Shown here piece after piece: positions 1 to 9,428 of a DNA stretch of 64,000 nt. The DNA is taken from the NCBI RefSeq assembly GCF_018613835.1, contig NZ_JAGGPM010000028.1, positions 62,001 through 126,000 on the forward strand. Direction: 5' to 3'. The translations under genes and the position numbers were made by a program. The first letter of the stretch is position 1, and each line of letters begins with the position of its first letter. This stretch comes from Arthrobacter sp. ISL-5 (GTDB lineage Bacteria > Actinomycetota > Actinomycetes > Actinomycetales > Micrococcaceae). The notes beneath the pieces were generated by a model. That model made no database searches, was not told the origin of the DNA, and saw nothing but the letters and a program-made list of their open reading frames with translations.

Positions 1-769
1 CCCAGCTCTGACCGTCCACCTGAACCCGGGTCACAGCGAACTCCTTCGCGTTGGCCACCGCCCAGTGCGCCAGCGACCATGCCAGATTATCCGCAGCCTC
101 CAGTTCGAGGGTCCGGCCGGACGCCGTGGCGGGAATGCCCCCGTATGCTGACTCCGCCTCGGCGAGCAGGGCCCCGGGGTCACCGGCGGCGTCGGGAGCG
201 CGGAGCGTGCAGTCAAGGGCACCGTGGGTCTGGCCGCTCAACACCGAGGCGAAGGAGCGGCCCATGGCCTCGTGCTGGGCGTAGGCGCGCGGGTACGCCG
301 AACGCTGGACCCGTTGCGCGGCTTCGGTGATCTCAAGCGTGACGTAACCGGGCACCTCCACGAGGGCGTCGTAAAACGCATTCGTGGCGTGGTTCGGATC
401 CATCACCTGTTCCTGCGTGCCCCAGCCTTGCGACGGGCGCTGCTGGAACAGGCCCCTGGAGTCCGGTCCCGCCAGATCGCCGTGGCCGATGTTCCTCAGC
501 TTGGACTCCTGCATGGCCGTGGCCAGGGCGATGCTCGCCGCGCGCGGCGGCAGCCCGCGGCGCACCGACACGGCGGTGATCAGGGCCGCGTTGGCCGCCT
601 GGTCCGTGGCCAGTTCCGCACGCTGCGTACCGACGACGGCGGTGCATCCTTCCGTGACCAGCTGCTCCGAGCGCTGCAGCAGCACCGTCGCAGTGTAGAT
701 ACCGCCGGCGACGAGTACGAGGGAGAGGACCACAACGATCGCTCCGCGCAGCTTACGTCTGCGTGTCAC
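1..769 (-). CDS. Membrane-anchored lysozyme-fold (transglycosylase-like) protein, 3' end cut by window
   Basis: The gene reads leftward from a GTG at 769 and stays open for 256 codons to the window edge, so its C-terminus is missing. The protein starts with basic residues (MTRRRKLRG), then a single membrane segment at about residues 10-31, so most of it should lie outside the cytoplasm. Around residues 82-118 it has ATAMQESKLRN followed by RGLFQQRPSQGWG. An Ala-Met-Gln-Glu-Ser motif followed by GLFQQRPSQGWG is typical of an actinobacterial family with a lysozyme or transglycosylase-like fold, and Glu88 is the likely catalytic acid. Such proteins are sometimes misnamed heavy-metal transporters. 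The enzymatic role is inferred. No close operon partner: dapD starts its own unit upstream on the same strand and ends 62 bp away. Confidence 0.75.
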   Translation of the reverse strand, partial: MTRRRKLRGAIVVVLSLVLVAGGIYTATVLLQRSEQLVTEGCTAVVGTQRAELATDQAANAALITAVSVRRGLPPRAASIALATAMQESKLRNIGHGDLAGPDSRGLFQQRPSQGWGTQEQVMDPNHATNAFYDALVEVPGYVTLEITEAAQRVQRSAYPRAYAQHEAMGRSFASVLSGQTHGALDCTLRAPDAAGDPGALLAEAESAYGGIPATASGRTLELEAADNLAWSLAHWAVANAKEFAVTRVQVDGQSW

Positions 770-831
770 GTACTTACTCCCTCAGGCCTTCGTCAGGTCG
801 GTAGATGCCGGTGCCGGCTGCACCCGGACGG

Positions 832-1860
832 TCAGTTGGCGTGCAGGGCGACGTTCAGCTCCACGGTCTGGCCCTGGCGCGGCAGGACTTCCACTTCACC
901 GGTGCTGGAGTTGCGGCGGAAGAGCAGGTTGGGCACGCCGGAGAGCTCCACGGCCTTAACGATCTTGGAGGTGTCTTCGCCGTCGGCGTCTTTTGGACCG
1001 ACCACGCGGACCCGGGTGCCGGCGGTGACGTAGAGTCCGGCCTCCACCACGGAGTCGTCGCCGATGCTGATGCCGACGCCGGAGTTTGCGCCCAGCAGCA
1101 CCCGCTGGCCCAAAGCAATCTTTTCCTTGCCTCCGCCGGAAAGGGTGCCCATGATTGAGGCGCCGCCGCCGACGTCGGTGCCGTCGCCCGCCACAACACC
1201 GGCCGAGATGCGGCCTTCCACCATGGAGGTGCCCAGCGTGCCGGCGTTGAAGTTGACGAAGCCCTCATGCATGACCGTGGTGCCTTCGGCGAGGTGGGCA
1301 CCGAGGCGTACGCGGTCGGCGTCGGCGATGCGGACGCCCGCCGGGACAACGTAGTCAACCATGCGGGGGAACTTGTCGACACCGTAGACAGTCACTGCCC
1401 CGCGCTTGCGGAGCTTGGCGCGCGTCAGCTCGAAACCGTCCACGGCGCAGGGGCCGAAGTTGGTCCAGACGACGTTCGGGAGCTTGCCGAAGATGCCGTC
1501 GAGGTTGATGGTGTTGGGCTTGACGAGGCGGTGCGACAGGAGGTGGAGGCGGAGGTAGGCATCGGCGGTGTCGGCCGGTGCTTCGTCCAGATTGATCTGC
1601 ACGAACACGACCTTCTGCTCGGTGCCGCGGTCCGCATCTGATCCGTCTGCGGCGATCGCGGCCAGGGATTCGTCGGCGTTTTCGATGGCGCGGAGGTTTT
1701 CGGCGGCCACGCCGAGGGCCGGGGCCGGGAACCAGACATCCAGCACCGTGGCATCACCGTTCCGGGTGGCGATGGTGGCCACCCCGAATCCATAGGCCGA
1801 CCGGGAATCGTCGGACAGCGTCTGGGCAGCGGGCACGGCAGAAGAAGCGGTTTCAGTCAT
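832..1860 (-). CDS. dapD: 2,3,4,5-tetrahydropyridine-2,6-dicarboxylate N-succinyltransferase
   Basis: DapD transfers succinyl from succinyl-CoA to tetrahydrodipicolinate in the succinylase branch of lysine and meso-diaminopimelate synthesis, so it feeds peptidoglycan. The 342-residue product fits the long actinobacterial DapD form. Its C-terminal half carries Gly-rich, hexapeptide-like stretches ([18 protein letters not shown] and [13 protein letters not shown]) of the left-handed beta-helix fold used by trimeric acyltransferases. I chose the ATG at 1858-1860 ([10 protein letters not shown]); an upstream in-frame start would add an Arg/Cys-rich leader not expected for the family. It is divergent from dapE, the next-but-one step of the same pathway, with about 125 bp between them, so the two likely share a regulatory region. 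Confidence 0.95.
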   Translation of the reverse strand: MTETASSAVPAAQTLSDDSRSAYGFGVATIATRNGDATVLDVWFPAPALGVAAENLRAIENADESLAAIAADGSDADRGTEQKVVFVQINLDEAPADTADAYLRLHLLSHRLVKPNTINLDGIFGKLPNVVWTNFGPCAVDGFELTRAKLRKRGAVTVYGVDKFPRMVDYVVPAGVRIADADRVRLGAHLAEGTTVMHEGFVNFNAGTLGTSMVEGRISAGVVAGDGTDVGGGASIMGTLSGGGKEKIALGQRVLLGANSGVGISIGDDSVVEAGLYVTAGTRVRVVGPKDADGEDTSKIVKAVELSGVPNLLFRRNSSTGEVEVLPRQGQTVELNVALHAN

Positions 1861-1985
1861 GGCCCCAGTGTATCGAGACGACGTGCAAGCACTGAAACCT
1901 GCCGCCTCCCGACCGGGTCGCAATTGACGCCGGGAACGGCGTCAGCTGTGCCTTAGCCGGGAGCGTGCGGCGATAGAGTTGGAGG

Positions 1986-3107
1986 GTGATTGCCGAAACT
2001 GCCCCCTTAACCCTTGATCTGCGCCAGGATGTGGCCCTGCTGACGGCTGCCCTCATCGACATCGACAGCGTGTCGGGCAACGAAAGCGCGCTTGCCGACG
2101 CAGTGGAGTCGGCGCTCCGCCAGCTTCCCGGCCTCAAGCTGGTCCGGGACGGGGACGCGATCATCGCCCGCACGGACCTCGGCCGGGCGGAGCGCGTGAT
2201 CCTGGCGGGCCACCTTGACACGGTGCCCCTGCCCGTGACGGAAGGATCGCTGGGAACGGTTCCGTCCAGCTGGCCCTCAGGCATTCCCGGCGAGGGAGTC
2301 CTTTACGGCCGCGGCGCCACCGACATGAAAGGCGGCGTGGCGGTGCAGCTCGCACTCGCCGCGTCCATGTTCGACGGCGGCGCGGAGCCGTCCAAGGACG
2401 TCACGTTCGTCTTCTACGACCACGAGGAAGTGGAGGCCGTCAAGAGCGGCCTGGGCCGGCTGGTCCGCAACCACGGGCACCTGCTGGAGGGCGACTTCGC
2501 CATCCTGCTGGAACCGACCGACGGCACCGTCGAAGGAGGCTGCAACGGAACCATGCGGCTTGAAGCCACCACGGCGGGGGAAGCCGCCCATTCGGCTCGT
2601 GCCTGGATGGGCCGCAACGCCATCCACGCCGCGGCTCCCATCCTGGAACGGCTCGCAGCGTACCGCCCGCAGACCATCAACGTGGACGGCCTGGACTACC
2701 GCGAAAGCCTGAACGCCGTGAAGATCCACGGCGGCACCGCCGGCAACGTCATTCCCGACCGCTGCGTGGTGGAGATCAACTACCGCTTCGCGCCGGACAA
2801 GTCGCCCGACCAGGCGGAGGCCCACGTGCGGCAGCTGCTCGAAGGATTCGACGTGGTCCGCACGGACAGCGCCGCCGGCGCGCGGCCCGGACTGCACCAC
2901 CCCGCCGCCGCGTCCTTCGTGGCCGCAGTGGGAGCCGAGCCCAAACCAAAATACGGCTGGACCGACGTCGCGCGTTTCAGCGAGCTCGGCATCCCGGCAG
3001 TGAACTTCGGGCCGGGTGATGCGCTGTTGGCGCACAAGGACAACGAACACGTGGCGGCCGAGGCCGTCCGGGCCTGCCTCCGCGCACTTCAGGCCTGGCT
3101 TTCCTGA
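1986..3107 (+). CDS. dapE: Succinyl-diaminopimelate desuccinylase
   Basis: DapE removes succinate from N-succinyl-LL-diaminopimelate, giving LL-DAP for lysine and cell-wall synthesis. The 373-residue protein is an M20-family di-zinc hydrolase. Visible metal-site motifs are GHLDTVP (His76, Asp78), GRGATDMKGG (Asp113) and DHEEVE (Glu147/Glu148). The start is a GTG at 1986. The gene is divergent from dapD and ends against a strong bidirectional hairpin shared with the convergent glutamate-transporter operon. Length and motifs are normal for the family. Confidence 0.95.
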   Translation: MIAETAPLTLDLRQDVALLTAALIDIDSVSGNESALADAVESALRQLPGLKLVRDGDAIIARTDLGRAERVILAGHLDTVPLPVTEGSLGTVPSSWPSGIPGEGVLYGRGATDMKGGVAVQLALAASMFDGGAEPSKDVTFVFYDHEEVEAVKSGLGRLVRNHGHLLEGDFAILLEPTDGTVEGGCNGTMRLEATTAGEAAHSARAWMGRNAIHAAAPILERLAAYRPQTINVDGLDYRESLNAVKIHGGTAGNVIPDRCVVEINYRFAPDKSPDQAEAHVRQLLEGFDVVRTDSAAGARPGLHHPAAASFVAAVGAEPKPKYGWTDVARFSELGIPAVNFGPGDALLAHKDNEHVAAEAVRACLRALQAWLS

Positions 3108-3139
3108 TCCGCTGTTTCGCCTGAAAGACTGACCAGTCG

Positions 3140-3185
3140 CAATGCAGAAGGTCCGCAACCAATCGGTTGCGGACCTTCTGCATTG
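3140..3185. terminator. Bidirectional hairpin terminator between dapE and gluD
   Basis: A perfect inverted repeat: the left arm at 3140-3160 and the right arm at 3165-3185 pair over 21 bp around a 4-nt AATC loop. It lies between two convergent genes, so it can end transcription from both sides. There is no long T-tract on either strand. Confidence 0.85.
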
Positions 3186-3222
3186 CCCCCGCGGACTTAG
3201 TTCGCGGGTCTACTTCGTACGT

Positions 3223-4062
3223 CTACTTCACCACGGTGGAGACGCCGGCCGTGGGGGCCTTCGCCACGCCGCCGGCAGCCTTCTTTGAACCACGGCGCTC
3301 GATCCAGATGGCGAGGCGGGACACCGCCAGGTTGATGGCGATGTAAATTGCCGCCGCGACGAAGAACACCGGGAACAGGAACTGCGGGCCGAGGAAGTCC
3401 GCCATCACCTGTACGGCGCGCAGCAGCTCTCCGTAGGCCACGATGTAACCCAGCGACGTGTCCTTCAGCAGGACCACGAGCTGAGCCACCAGGGAGGGCA
3501 GCATACGCCTGATGGCCTGCGGCAGTTCAACGCTGAGCCGGGACTGGAAGCTGGTCAGGCCGATCGCCAGGCCGGCTTCGCGCTGGCCTTTGGGCAGGGA
3601 CTGGATGCCTGCGCGGATGATTTCGGCGAAGATGGCCGAGTTGTAGAGGACCAGGCCGGCAACGACTGCAACGAACGAGCTCGTGGCGAACACGAGCAGC
3701 ACGAACAGCATCATCAGGACCACGGGCATGCCGCGCAGGAATTCCAGCACGATTCTGGTGGGAACCCTGATCCAGGCGATATCCGAAATGCGCATGAGGC
3801 ACAGGAGCAGGCCCAGCGGGAAAGCGATGACAGCTGCGATGGCGGCGGCACTCAACGTGGCGCTCATGCCGCTAAAGAGCAGCGACCAGACGTCCGCCTG
3901 CCCGAAGATCGCCCACCGCTGTGCTTGGAAGATTCCCTGCTGGGCGAGCGTGACAATGGCAAGCGCGAGCAGGCCGCCGATGACGACGACGCCGACGATC
4001 GAGCCGATCAGGGAGATTCTGCGGGCTTTGGGGCCCGGGACGTCGTAGAGAACAGAAGTCAT
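3223..4062 (-). CDS. gluD: Glutamate-type ABC transporter permease (GluD-like)
   Basis: Inner-membrane permease of a polar amino-acid ABC importer, 279 residues, with about five hydrophobic segments. The first covers IGSIVGVVVIGGLLALAIV near the N-terminus. The HisM-type EAA loop region shows IQSLPKGQREAGLAIG, the contact with the ATPase. The chosen ATG (4060-4062) overlaps the stop of the upstream permease gene as ATGA, indicating translational coupling. It is the last gene of a four-gene unit (ATPase, binding protein, two permeases) in the same order as the Corynebacterium gluABCD glutamate uptake system, which is the basis for the name. Glutamate as substrate is inferred; aspartate or glutamine are alternatives. 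Confidence 0.88.
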   Translation of the reverse strand: MTSVLYDVPGPKARRISLIGSIVGVVVIGGLLALAIVTLAQQGIFQAQRWAIFGQADVWSLLFSGMSATLSAAAIAAVIAFPLGLLLCLMRISDIAWIRVPTRIVLEFLRGMPVVLMMLFVLLVFATSSFVAVVAGLVLYNSAIFAEIIRAGIQSLPKGQREAGLAIGLTSFQSRLSVELPQAIRRMLPSLVAQLVVLLKDTSLGYIVAYGELLRAVQVMADFLGPQFLFPVFFVAAAIYIAINLAVSRLAIWIERRGSKKAAGGVAKAPTAGVSTVVK

Positions 4063-4709
4063 CGGGCGATCGCCACCTTTCGTTCGACCTGGTGAGCGAC
4101 GTAGCCCAGCGGCACGGTGATCAGGAGATAGAAGAATGCCACGCCCACGAGAACCCACATGACGGCGTCACCGTGGTCGTTAGCCAGCTGCTTTCCGTAG
4201 CCGAACAGCTCCAGGACGAAGAAGGCGCCGGCCACGGAGGAGTTCTTCACAAGGGCGATCAGGATGTTGATCAACGGCGGAACCACCGTGCGCAGGGCCT
4301 GCGGCAGGATGATCAGGGACAGCACCTGGCCGAACGTCATGCCGATGCTGCGCGCGGCCTCGGCCTGGCCCAAGGGGACGCTGTTGACGCCCGAGCGGAC
4401 TGCTTCGGCGATGAAGGCAGCCGTATAAGCGCTCAGCGCGATGATGGCGGCGACCTCGAACTGCTGGAAGGTCACGCCCAGCCGGGGCAAGACGACTGCC
4501 GCAAAAAAGAAGGCGATGGTCAGCGGGGTGTTACGCACCACCTCCACGTAGGCCATGCTGAATCCGCGGAGGGCCGCCACGGGTGAAACGCGGGCGGCGG
4601 CCAGGAGTGTGCCCACTACAAGGGCAATGATGCCGGACACGACGGCCAGGAACAGGGTTCTGAGAAAGCCGTCCCAGTACTGCGGGAGGCTTTCAATGAT
4701 GACGTCCAT
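4059..4709 (-). CDS. gluC: Glutamate-type ABC transporter permease (GluC-like)
   Basis: Second permease of the same importer, 216 residues, starting at an ATG at 4707-4709. It contains several membrane segments (for example TLFLAVVSGIIALVVGTLLA) and the conserved cytoplasmic loop VNSVPLGQAEAARSIGMTF, the EAA-type signature that docks on the ATP-binding subunit. The HisM/GlnP family normally works as a heterodimer of two such permeases, which fits the neighbouring gluD-like gene. The gene sits about 100 bp downstream of the solute-binding protein gene and overlaps the next gene by four bases. Confidence 0.88.
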   Translation of the reverse strand: MDVIIESLPQYWDGFLRTLFLAVVSGIIALVVGTLLAAARVSPVAALRGFSMAYVEVVRNTPLTIAFFFAAVVLPRLGVTFQQFEVAAIIALSAYTAAFIAEAVRSGVNSVPLGQAEAARSIGMTFGQVLSLIILPQALRTVVPPLINILIALVKNSSVAGAFFVLELFGYGKQLANDHGDAVMWVLVGVAFFYLLITVPLGYVAHQVERKVAIAR

Positions 4710-4807
4710 AGGGTCCTTCAGCTGCGTTCGTGGGAAATGATCGGAAAACGGAAGCGGCGGTTACCGGGGCCGTGGAATGCACAGCCGCAGGTAACCGCCA
4801 CACCGGT

Positions 4808-5695
4808 TTAGTAGCGGTCGATCGCCGGGAGCTCCGGTGCCGTCTTGATGACAGCGCCGGCCGTGGCTTCCCAGGCCTTCTTGTAGGAGCCGTCCTTGGC
4901 GAAGCCTTCCAGCTGGTCGTTGATCCAGTTGCGGAATTCGGTGTCGTCCTTCTTCACTCCGATGCCGTAGGGCTCCTTCGTGAACGTCTCCTCGGAGGCC
5001 AGCTTGAAGGCGTCCGGTTCCTTGTTGACGAAGCCGGCCAGGATCACGTTGTCGGTGGTGATTGCTTCAACCTGCTTGTTCCGCAGCGGCTCAAGGCAGG
5101 CCGAGTAGGTGGCCGCCGGCACCAGGACCGCGCCGTACTTCTCCACGATGGTGGAGGCGGGAGTCGACCCGGTCACGGAGCAGACGTTCTTGCCCTTGAC
5201 GTCCTCGGGCTTGGTGATGGACGTGTTGTCCTTGTTCACCATGAGCGCCTGGCCTGCCTCGTAGTACGGGCCGGCAAAGGCCACTTCGGTCTTGCGCTTG
5301 TCGTTGATGGTGTAGGTGGCGACGATCAGGTCCACCTTGCCCTGCTTGATGAACTGCTCGCGGTTGGCGGAGACGGTTTCGACCCATTCGATCTTGTCAG
5401 CGGCGATTCCCAGCTTGGCTGCGATCAGCTTCCCGATTTCCACGTCAAAGCCCACCGGCTTGCCGTCAAGGCCCTTCTGGCCGAACAGGGGCTGGTCAAA
5501 CTTGGTGCCGATGGTCACCTTGCCGGCAGAAGAGAGCTTTTCCATCGTGGAGCCAGCGGCGAAGCTCGGCTTTTCAACGGGGGAGGGGCTGGTGCCAGTG
5601 CCGGCGCCGCCGCCGCCGCAAGCGCTCAGCGTCAGGGCAAGGGCTGCGGATGCTGCTACCAGAAGGGATTTCCTTCGGGTCAAAAATGCCTTCAT
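4808..5695 (-). CDS. gluB: Glutamate-binding lipoprotein of ABC importer (GluB-like)
   Basis: Extracytoplasmic solute-binding protein, 295 residues. The N-terminus is a lipoprotein signal: basic MKAFLTRRKS, a hydrophobic stretch and a lipobox LSAC with Cys26 as the acylation site, followed by a Gly-rich linker. The mature part has the family 3 signature region GKPVGFDVEIGKLIAAKLG and later VDLIVATYTINDKRK, typical of polar amino-acid binding proteins. It should be anchored on the outer face of the membrane and deliver substrate to the two permeases encoded downstream. The gap to gluC (98 bp) may hold processing or attenuation signals, but I see no clear hairpin there. Confidence 0.9.
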   Translation of the reverse strand: MKAFLTRRKSLLVAASAALALTLSACGGGGAGTGTSPSPVEKPSFAAGSTMEKLSSAGKVTIGTKFDQPLFGQKGLDGKPVGFDVEIGKLIAAKLGIAADKIEWVETVSANREQFIKQGKVDLIVATYTINDKRKTEVAFAGPYYEAGQALMVNKDNTSITKPEDVKGKNVCSVTGSTPASTIVEKYGAVLVPAATYSACLEPLRNKQVEAITTDNVILAGFVNKEPDAFKLASEETFTKEPYGIGVKKDDTEFRNWINDQLEGFAKDGSYKKAWEATAGAVIKTAPELPAIDRY

Positions 5696-5753
5696 GACAT
5701 TCCTTTCATTGGGCGGCCGTCCTGGACGGCCTGGGGTGCGGACTGGGGAGTCG

Positions 5754-6501
<748 letters not shown>

Positions 6502-6509
<8 letters not shown>

Positions 6510-6544
6510 GACTACGAATCTAGCGAACATTTGTCATATATGAC
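6502..6544. promoter_or_regulatory. Two perfect palindromes at the gluA start and leader (possible operators)
   Basis: GTAGTCATGACTAC at 6502-6515 is a 14-bp perfect palindrome spanning the gluA start codon, and GTCATATATGAC at 6533-6544 is a 12-bp perfect palindrome just upstream. Their centres are about 30 bp apart, or three helical turns. This is compatible with a dimeric regulator binding two sites, but no regulator is identified. Confidence 0.35.
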
Positions 6545-6615
6545 CGCAATCACTCCAACTTCCTGCGGATCGTAATTCAAGAGATACCTGCTGGTCAGCA
6601 GGTTAGCCTTAGGTG

Positions 6616-7401
6616 ATGAGCATCAACGCAGATCCGTCAAAATCCGTTCAGCCCCGCCGCAAGGGGCCCCTTGAGCTCCGCCGCAAGCAGGCTGCGGTTG
6701 AGATGTCGGACCAGCGGCTGCTCGACACCAAAGGCCCCGGGCATTTCATCCACACGGACCCGTGGAGGGTGATGCGGATCCAGAGCGAGTTCGTGGAAGG
6801 CTTCGGGGCGCTGTCGGACCTGGGCCAGGCCGTCAGCGTGTTCGGTTCGGCGCGCACCAAGCCGGGCAGCCCGTTCTACGAGATGGGTGTTGAGGTGGGA
6901 CGCAAACTGGCGGAAGCCGGCGTGGCGGTCATCACCGGAGGCGGCCCGGGATCGATGGAGGCAGCCAACCGCGGAGCCGTGGAAGGCAACGGCGTGTCCG
7001 TCGGCCTTGGCATCGAGCTGCCGTTCGAGCAGGGGCTGAACCAGTGGGTGGACCTGGGGATCAATTTCCGGTACTTCTTCGCCCGTAAGACCATGTTCGT
7101 GAAGTATGCGCAGGGCTTCATTGTCCTGCCCGGAGGACTCGGCACCCTCGACGAGCTCTTCGAGGCCATGGTCCTGGTCCAGACGCAGAAGGTGACTTCA
7201 TTCCCGATCGTCCTCCTGGGCAAGGACTTCTGGGGTCCGATGATGGAGTGGATCAAGGGGACACTGGTTGCCGAGGGCATGGTGTCCGAGAAGGACATGG
7301 ACCTGGTCCAGCTGGTGGACGATCCGGAAGAGGCCGTCAACCTGGTCCTGCACGGCCACGTCCGCCCGCCGTCTACCAACGGGGACCAGCGGCCTGAGTA
7401 G
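6616..7401 (+). CDS. LOG-family protein (TIGR00730), nucleoside-5'-monophosphate phosphoribohydrolase type
   Basis: A 261-residue cytosolic Rossmann-fold protein of the LOG (Lonely Guy) family, which hydrolyses cytokinin-type or purine nucleoside monophosphates to base plus ribose 5-phosphate. The two hallmark loops are present: GGGPGSMEAANRGA in the first half, and PGGLGTLDELFE (the PGGxGTxxE motif). An Arg/Lys-rich N-terminal tail of about 45 residues precedes the domain, as in the longer actinobacterial members. A GTG three bases upstream (6613) is an equally possible start. It stands alone but is followed closely by the DivIVA-domain gene. The true substrate in this organism is unknown. 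Confidence 0.88.
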   Translation: MSINADPSKSVQPRRKGPLELRRKQAAVEMSDQRLLDTKGPGHFIHTDPWRVMRIQSEFVEGFGALSDLGQAVSVFGSARTKPGSPFYEMGVEVGRKLAEAGVAVITGGGPGSMEAANRGAVEGNGVSVGLGIELPFEQGLNQWVDLGINFRYFFARKTMFVKYAQGFIVLPGGLGTLDELFEAMVLVQTQKVTSFPIVLLGKDFWGPMMEWIKGTLVAEGMVSEKDMDLVQLVDDPEEAVNLVLHGHVRPPSTNGDQRPE

Positions 7402-7433
7402 CAGCGGCACCGGCGTCTGGCACGATGGGTGAT

Positions 7434-7832
7434 GTGAGTTTCTTCCTCGTTTTCCTTGCCATCGTGCTGATTGGCGCAACCGCCCTGATCGGGACCGACA
7501 TCGGGGCAGGCCTCATGCGGAAAAGGCGCTCCCGAAACGAGCTGATCGACGACGGTTTCGATGAACCGGTGGCGTCGCTGCCCCCGGTCCTGCTGCCCGC
7601 CGATGCCAAACCCGCCGACGTCGACCATGTCCGGTTTTCGCTGGGCCTTCGCGGCTACCGGATGGACCAGGTGGACGAGGTGCTCGATGACCTCCGCGAC
7701 CAGCTCGCTTCCAAAGACGACCAGCTCGCGGCCAAGGACGCCGAGATCGCGTCCAGGGACGCCGAGCTCGGGCGGCTCCGGGAGCAGCTCCGGACCAATG
7801 TCCTGAGCGCTTCGTCCGAGGACCTGCCTTGA
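7434..7832 (+). CDS. Membrane-anchored DivIVA-domain protein
   Basis: A small protein (132 residues from the GTG at 7434) with an N-terminal membrane segment (FFLVFLAIVLIGATALIG). A short DivIVA-like module follows around VRFSLGLRGYRMDQVDEVLD, then a predicted coiled coil made of near-repeats (DQLASKDDQLAAKDAEIASRDAEL). DivIVA domains recognise curved membrane and recruit polar-growth factors in actinobacteria. An ATG at 7425 is an alternative start. The stop codon overlaps the TTG start of the next gene, a membrane mannosyltransferase-like protein, implying coupled expression. A role linking glycosyl transfer to sites of wall growth is inferred only. Confidence 0.8.
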   Translation: MSFFLVFLAIVLIGATALIGTDIGAGLMRKRRSRNELIDDGFDEPVASLPPVLLPADAKPADVDHVRFSLGLRGYRMDQVDEVLDDLRDQLASKDDQLAAKDAEIASRDAELGRLREQLRTNVLSASSEDLP

Positions 7833-9193
7833 ACGGTCATGCCCCCGGTCCCGGCTCTGCTTCAGGGTCTGCTCCCCGCAGGTCCGAGGCACCGTTCCGG
7901 GACCTTCGGCCGGCTCCGGCCGGCGTCATAACCGGCGCGCTGGGTGCGGTCTCGTCGTCGCTTGCCGCGAGGGCGGGCCGCTGGCCGTGGTGGGTCCAGG
8001 CGGCGGCGATCTATGTATGTGCCCGGCTGCTCAGCGCCTGCATCTTCATGTCCGCGGCGCTGCACCAAGGCGTGAACCCCTGGTTCCCGGCCAAGCCCGA
8101 CTACTGGAACTTCATCAACATCTGGGACGCCCGCTGGTACGGCGAGGCCATTGCCGGAGGGTACCCGTCACAGTTGCCGGCGGATGATGCCGGGAACATC
8201 CAGGAAAACACCTGGGCCTTCTATCCGTTGTTCCCCGCACTGGGGCGGATGCTGTCGGGCGTTTCGGGGATGAGCCCGGCCGCCGCCCTAACGCTCATCG
8301 CGATGCTCGCAGGCCTCGCCGCATCGCTGGTGATCTATGCGCTGTTCCGGCACAGGGCCGCGCACGGGACGGCTCTCTGGGGCGTGGCGTTCGTTGCGAC
8401 CTTTCCGGTGTCTCCGGTGCTGCAGGTTCCATATGCGGAGTCCCTGAACATCCTTCTGCTTGCCTCAGCCCTGCTGCTGGTGGTGCGGCGGCAATATCTG
8501 TGGGCCATTCCCGTGGTTGCGGCAATGTGCCTCTCCCGGCCCACGGGCGTGCCGTTCGCCGCGATGGCCGGGATCCTGTTCCTTTACCGCGCGGCGGAGG
8601 CGTGGCGGCACAGCCGGAACAAGGCAGCTGAAGCTGCCGAGGGCGCCGCAGTCCCGGAAAGGCCGCAGCGGTTCCACAGCCGCACGGAGCTGTGGTCGCT
8701 CGCGGCGCTGACCGCGGCGAGCGGAGCAGCCGCACTGCTGTGGCCTACCATCGCGTGGGCAACAACGGGGGACATCGAGGCGTACACCAAGACCGAAACG
8801 GTCTGGCGCGGGCACGACCTGGTGCCGTTCAAGCCCTGGTTCGACACCGGCGTGCTGCTCTTCGGCCCCGTTCTGGGCATCGTGGCGCCGTTCGTCTTCG
8901 TGGCCATATTCGCCCTGCTCATGATGTCCCGTCCGGTGCTGCGGCTGGGAACGGAACTCAGGCTCTGGTGCGTGTGCTACATGGGGTATCTCGTGGTGTT
9001 CCTGCATCCGCAGACCAGCACGTTCCGCATGCTGCTCCCGCTGTTTCCGCTGGCTTTGGCCGCCGCGCTGGTGTCGCGGTCGCGGGCCTATCGGGGCGCG
9101 GTGGTCACCATGTTCGTCCTGCTGCAGATCGTGTGGGTCGTGTGGCTCTGGGCTTGGGCCCAACTCCCCGGAGGAGGGGACTATCCGCCCTGA
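7829..9193 (+). CDS. PIG-V-type polytopic mannosyltransferase-like protein
   Basis: A 454-residue multi-spanning membrane protein with about ten hydrophobic segments. After a Pro/Gly/Ala-rich cytosolic leader and the first membrane segment comes an outward loop with NFINIWDARWYGEAIAGGYP, and then AFYPLFPALGRML. The WDxxWY..IA..GYP and FYPLFP pattern is characteristic of PIG-V/GPI18-like GT-C mannosyltransferases that use polyprenyl-phosphate mannose on the outer face. A His-rich tract later (FLHPQTSTFRML) is also family-like. The start is TTG at 7829, in TTGA overlap with the DivIVA-domain gene. The acceptor (glycolipid, lipomannan or protein) cannot be told from sequence. Confidence 0.75.
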   Translation: MNGHAPGPGSASGSAPRRSEAPFRDLRPAPAGVITGALGAVSSSLAARAGRWPWWVQAAAIYVCARLLSACIFMSAALHQGVNPWFPAKPDYWNFINIWDARWYGEAIAGGYPSQLPADDAGNIQENTWAFYPLFPALGRMLSGVSGMSPAAALTLIAMLAGLAASLVIYALFRHRAAHGTALWGVAFVATFPVSPVLQVPYAESLNILLLASALLLVVRRQYLWAIPVVAAMCLSRPTGVPFAAMAGILFLYRAAEAWRHSRNKAAEAAEGAAVPERPQRFHSRTELWSLAALTAASGAAALLWPTIAWATTGDIEAYTKTETVWRGHDLVPFKPWFDTGVLLFGPVLGIVAPFVFVAIFALLMMSRPVLRLGTELRLWCVCYMGYLVVFLHPQTSTFRMLLPLFPLALAAALVSRSRAYRGAVVTMFVLLQIVWVVWLWAWAQLPGGGDYPP

Positions 9194-9327
9194 TCGCTGC
9201 GGAGACACGCCGTGCGGCGACGCGGGGAATCTGCAGTCGCACGGAATGTCCATCGATTAGCTACAGACGGGTAATTACAGGATAATAGAGGATAAGCAAG
9301 GACAAGAAGCATACGAATTGTTCAGCC

Positions 9328-9394
9328 ATGGCGGCTGCCGAACCGGCCGCCATAGCGGCTTGTTTGACCATGCGGACTCAGCCCGGCCGGGCTG
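9328..9394 (+). promoter_or_regulatory. Structured leader upstream of the DUF3117 gene
   Basis: The 235-bp gap before the DUF3117 gene contains an 8-bp stem (9328-9335 pairing with 9346-9353). It also contains a perfect 16-bp palindrome CAGCCCGGCCGGGCTG at 9379-9394. A strong Shine-Dalgarno GGAGGGG follows at about 9413-9419. The elements may be mRNA hairpins, a terminator of the preceding gene, or a protein-binding site. No known riboswitch class is recognised. Confidence 0.35.
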
Positions 9395-9428
9395 CTCAGT
9401 CCTGGGACTACTGGAGGGGATATTCCTC

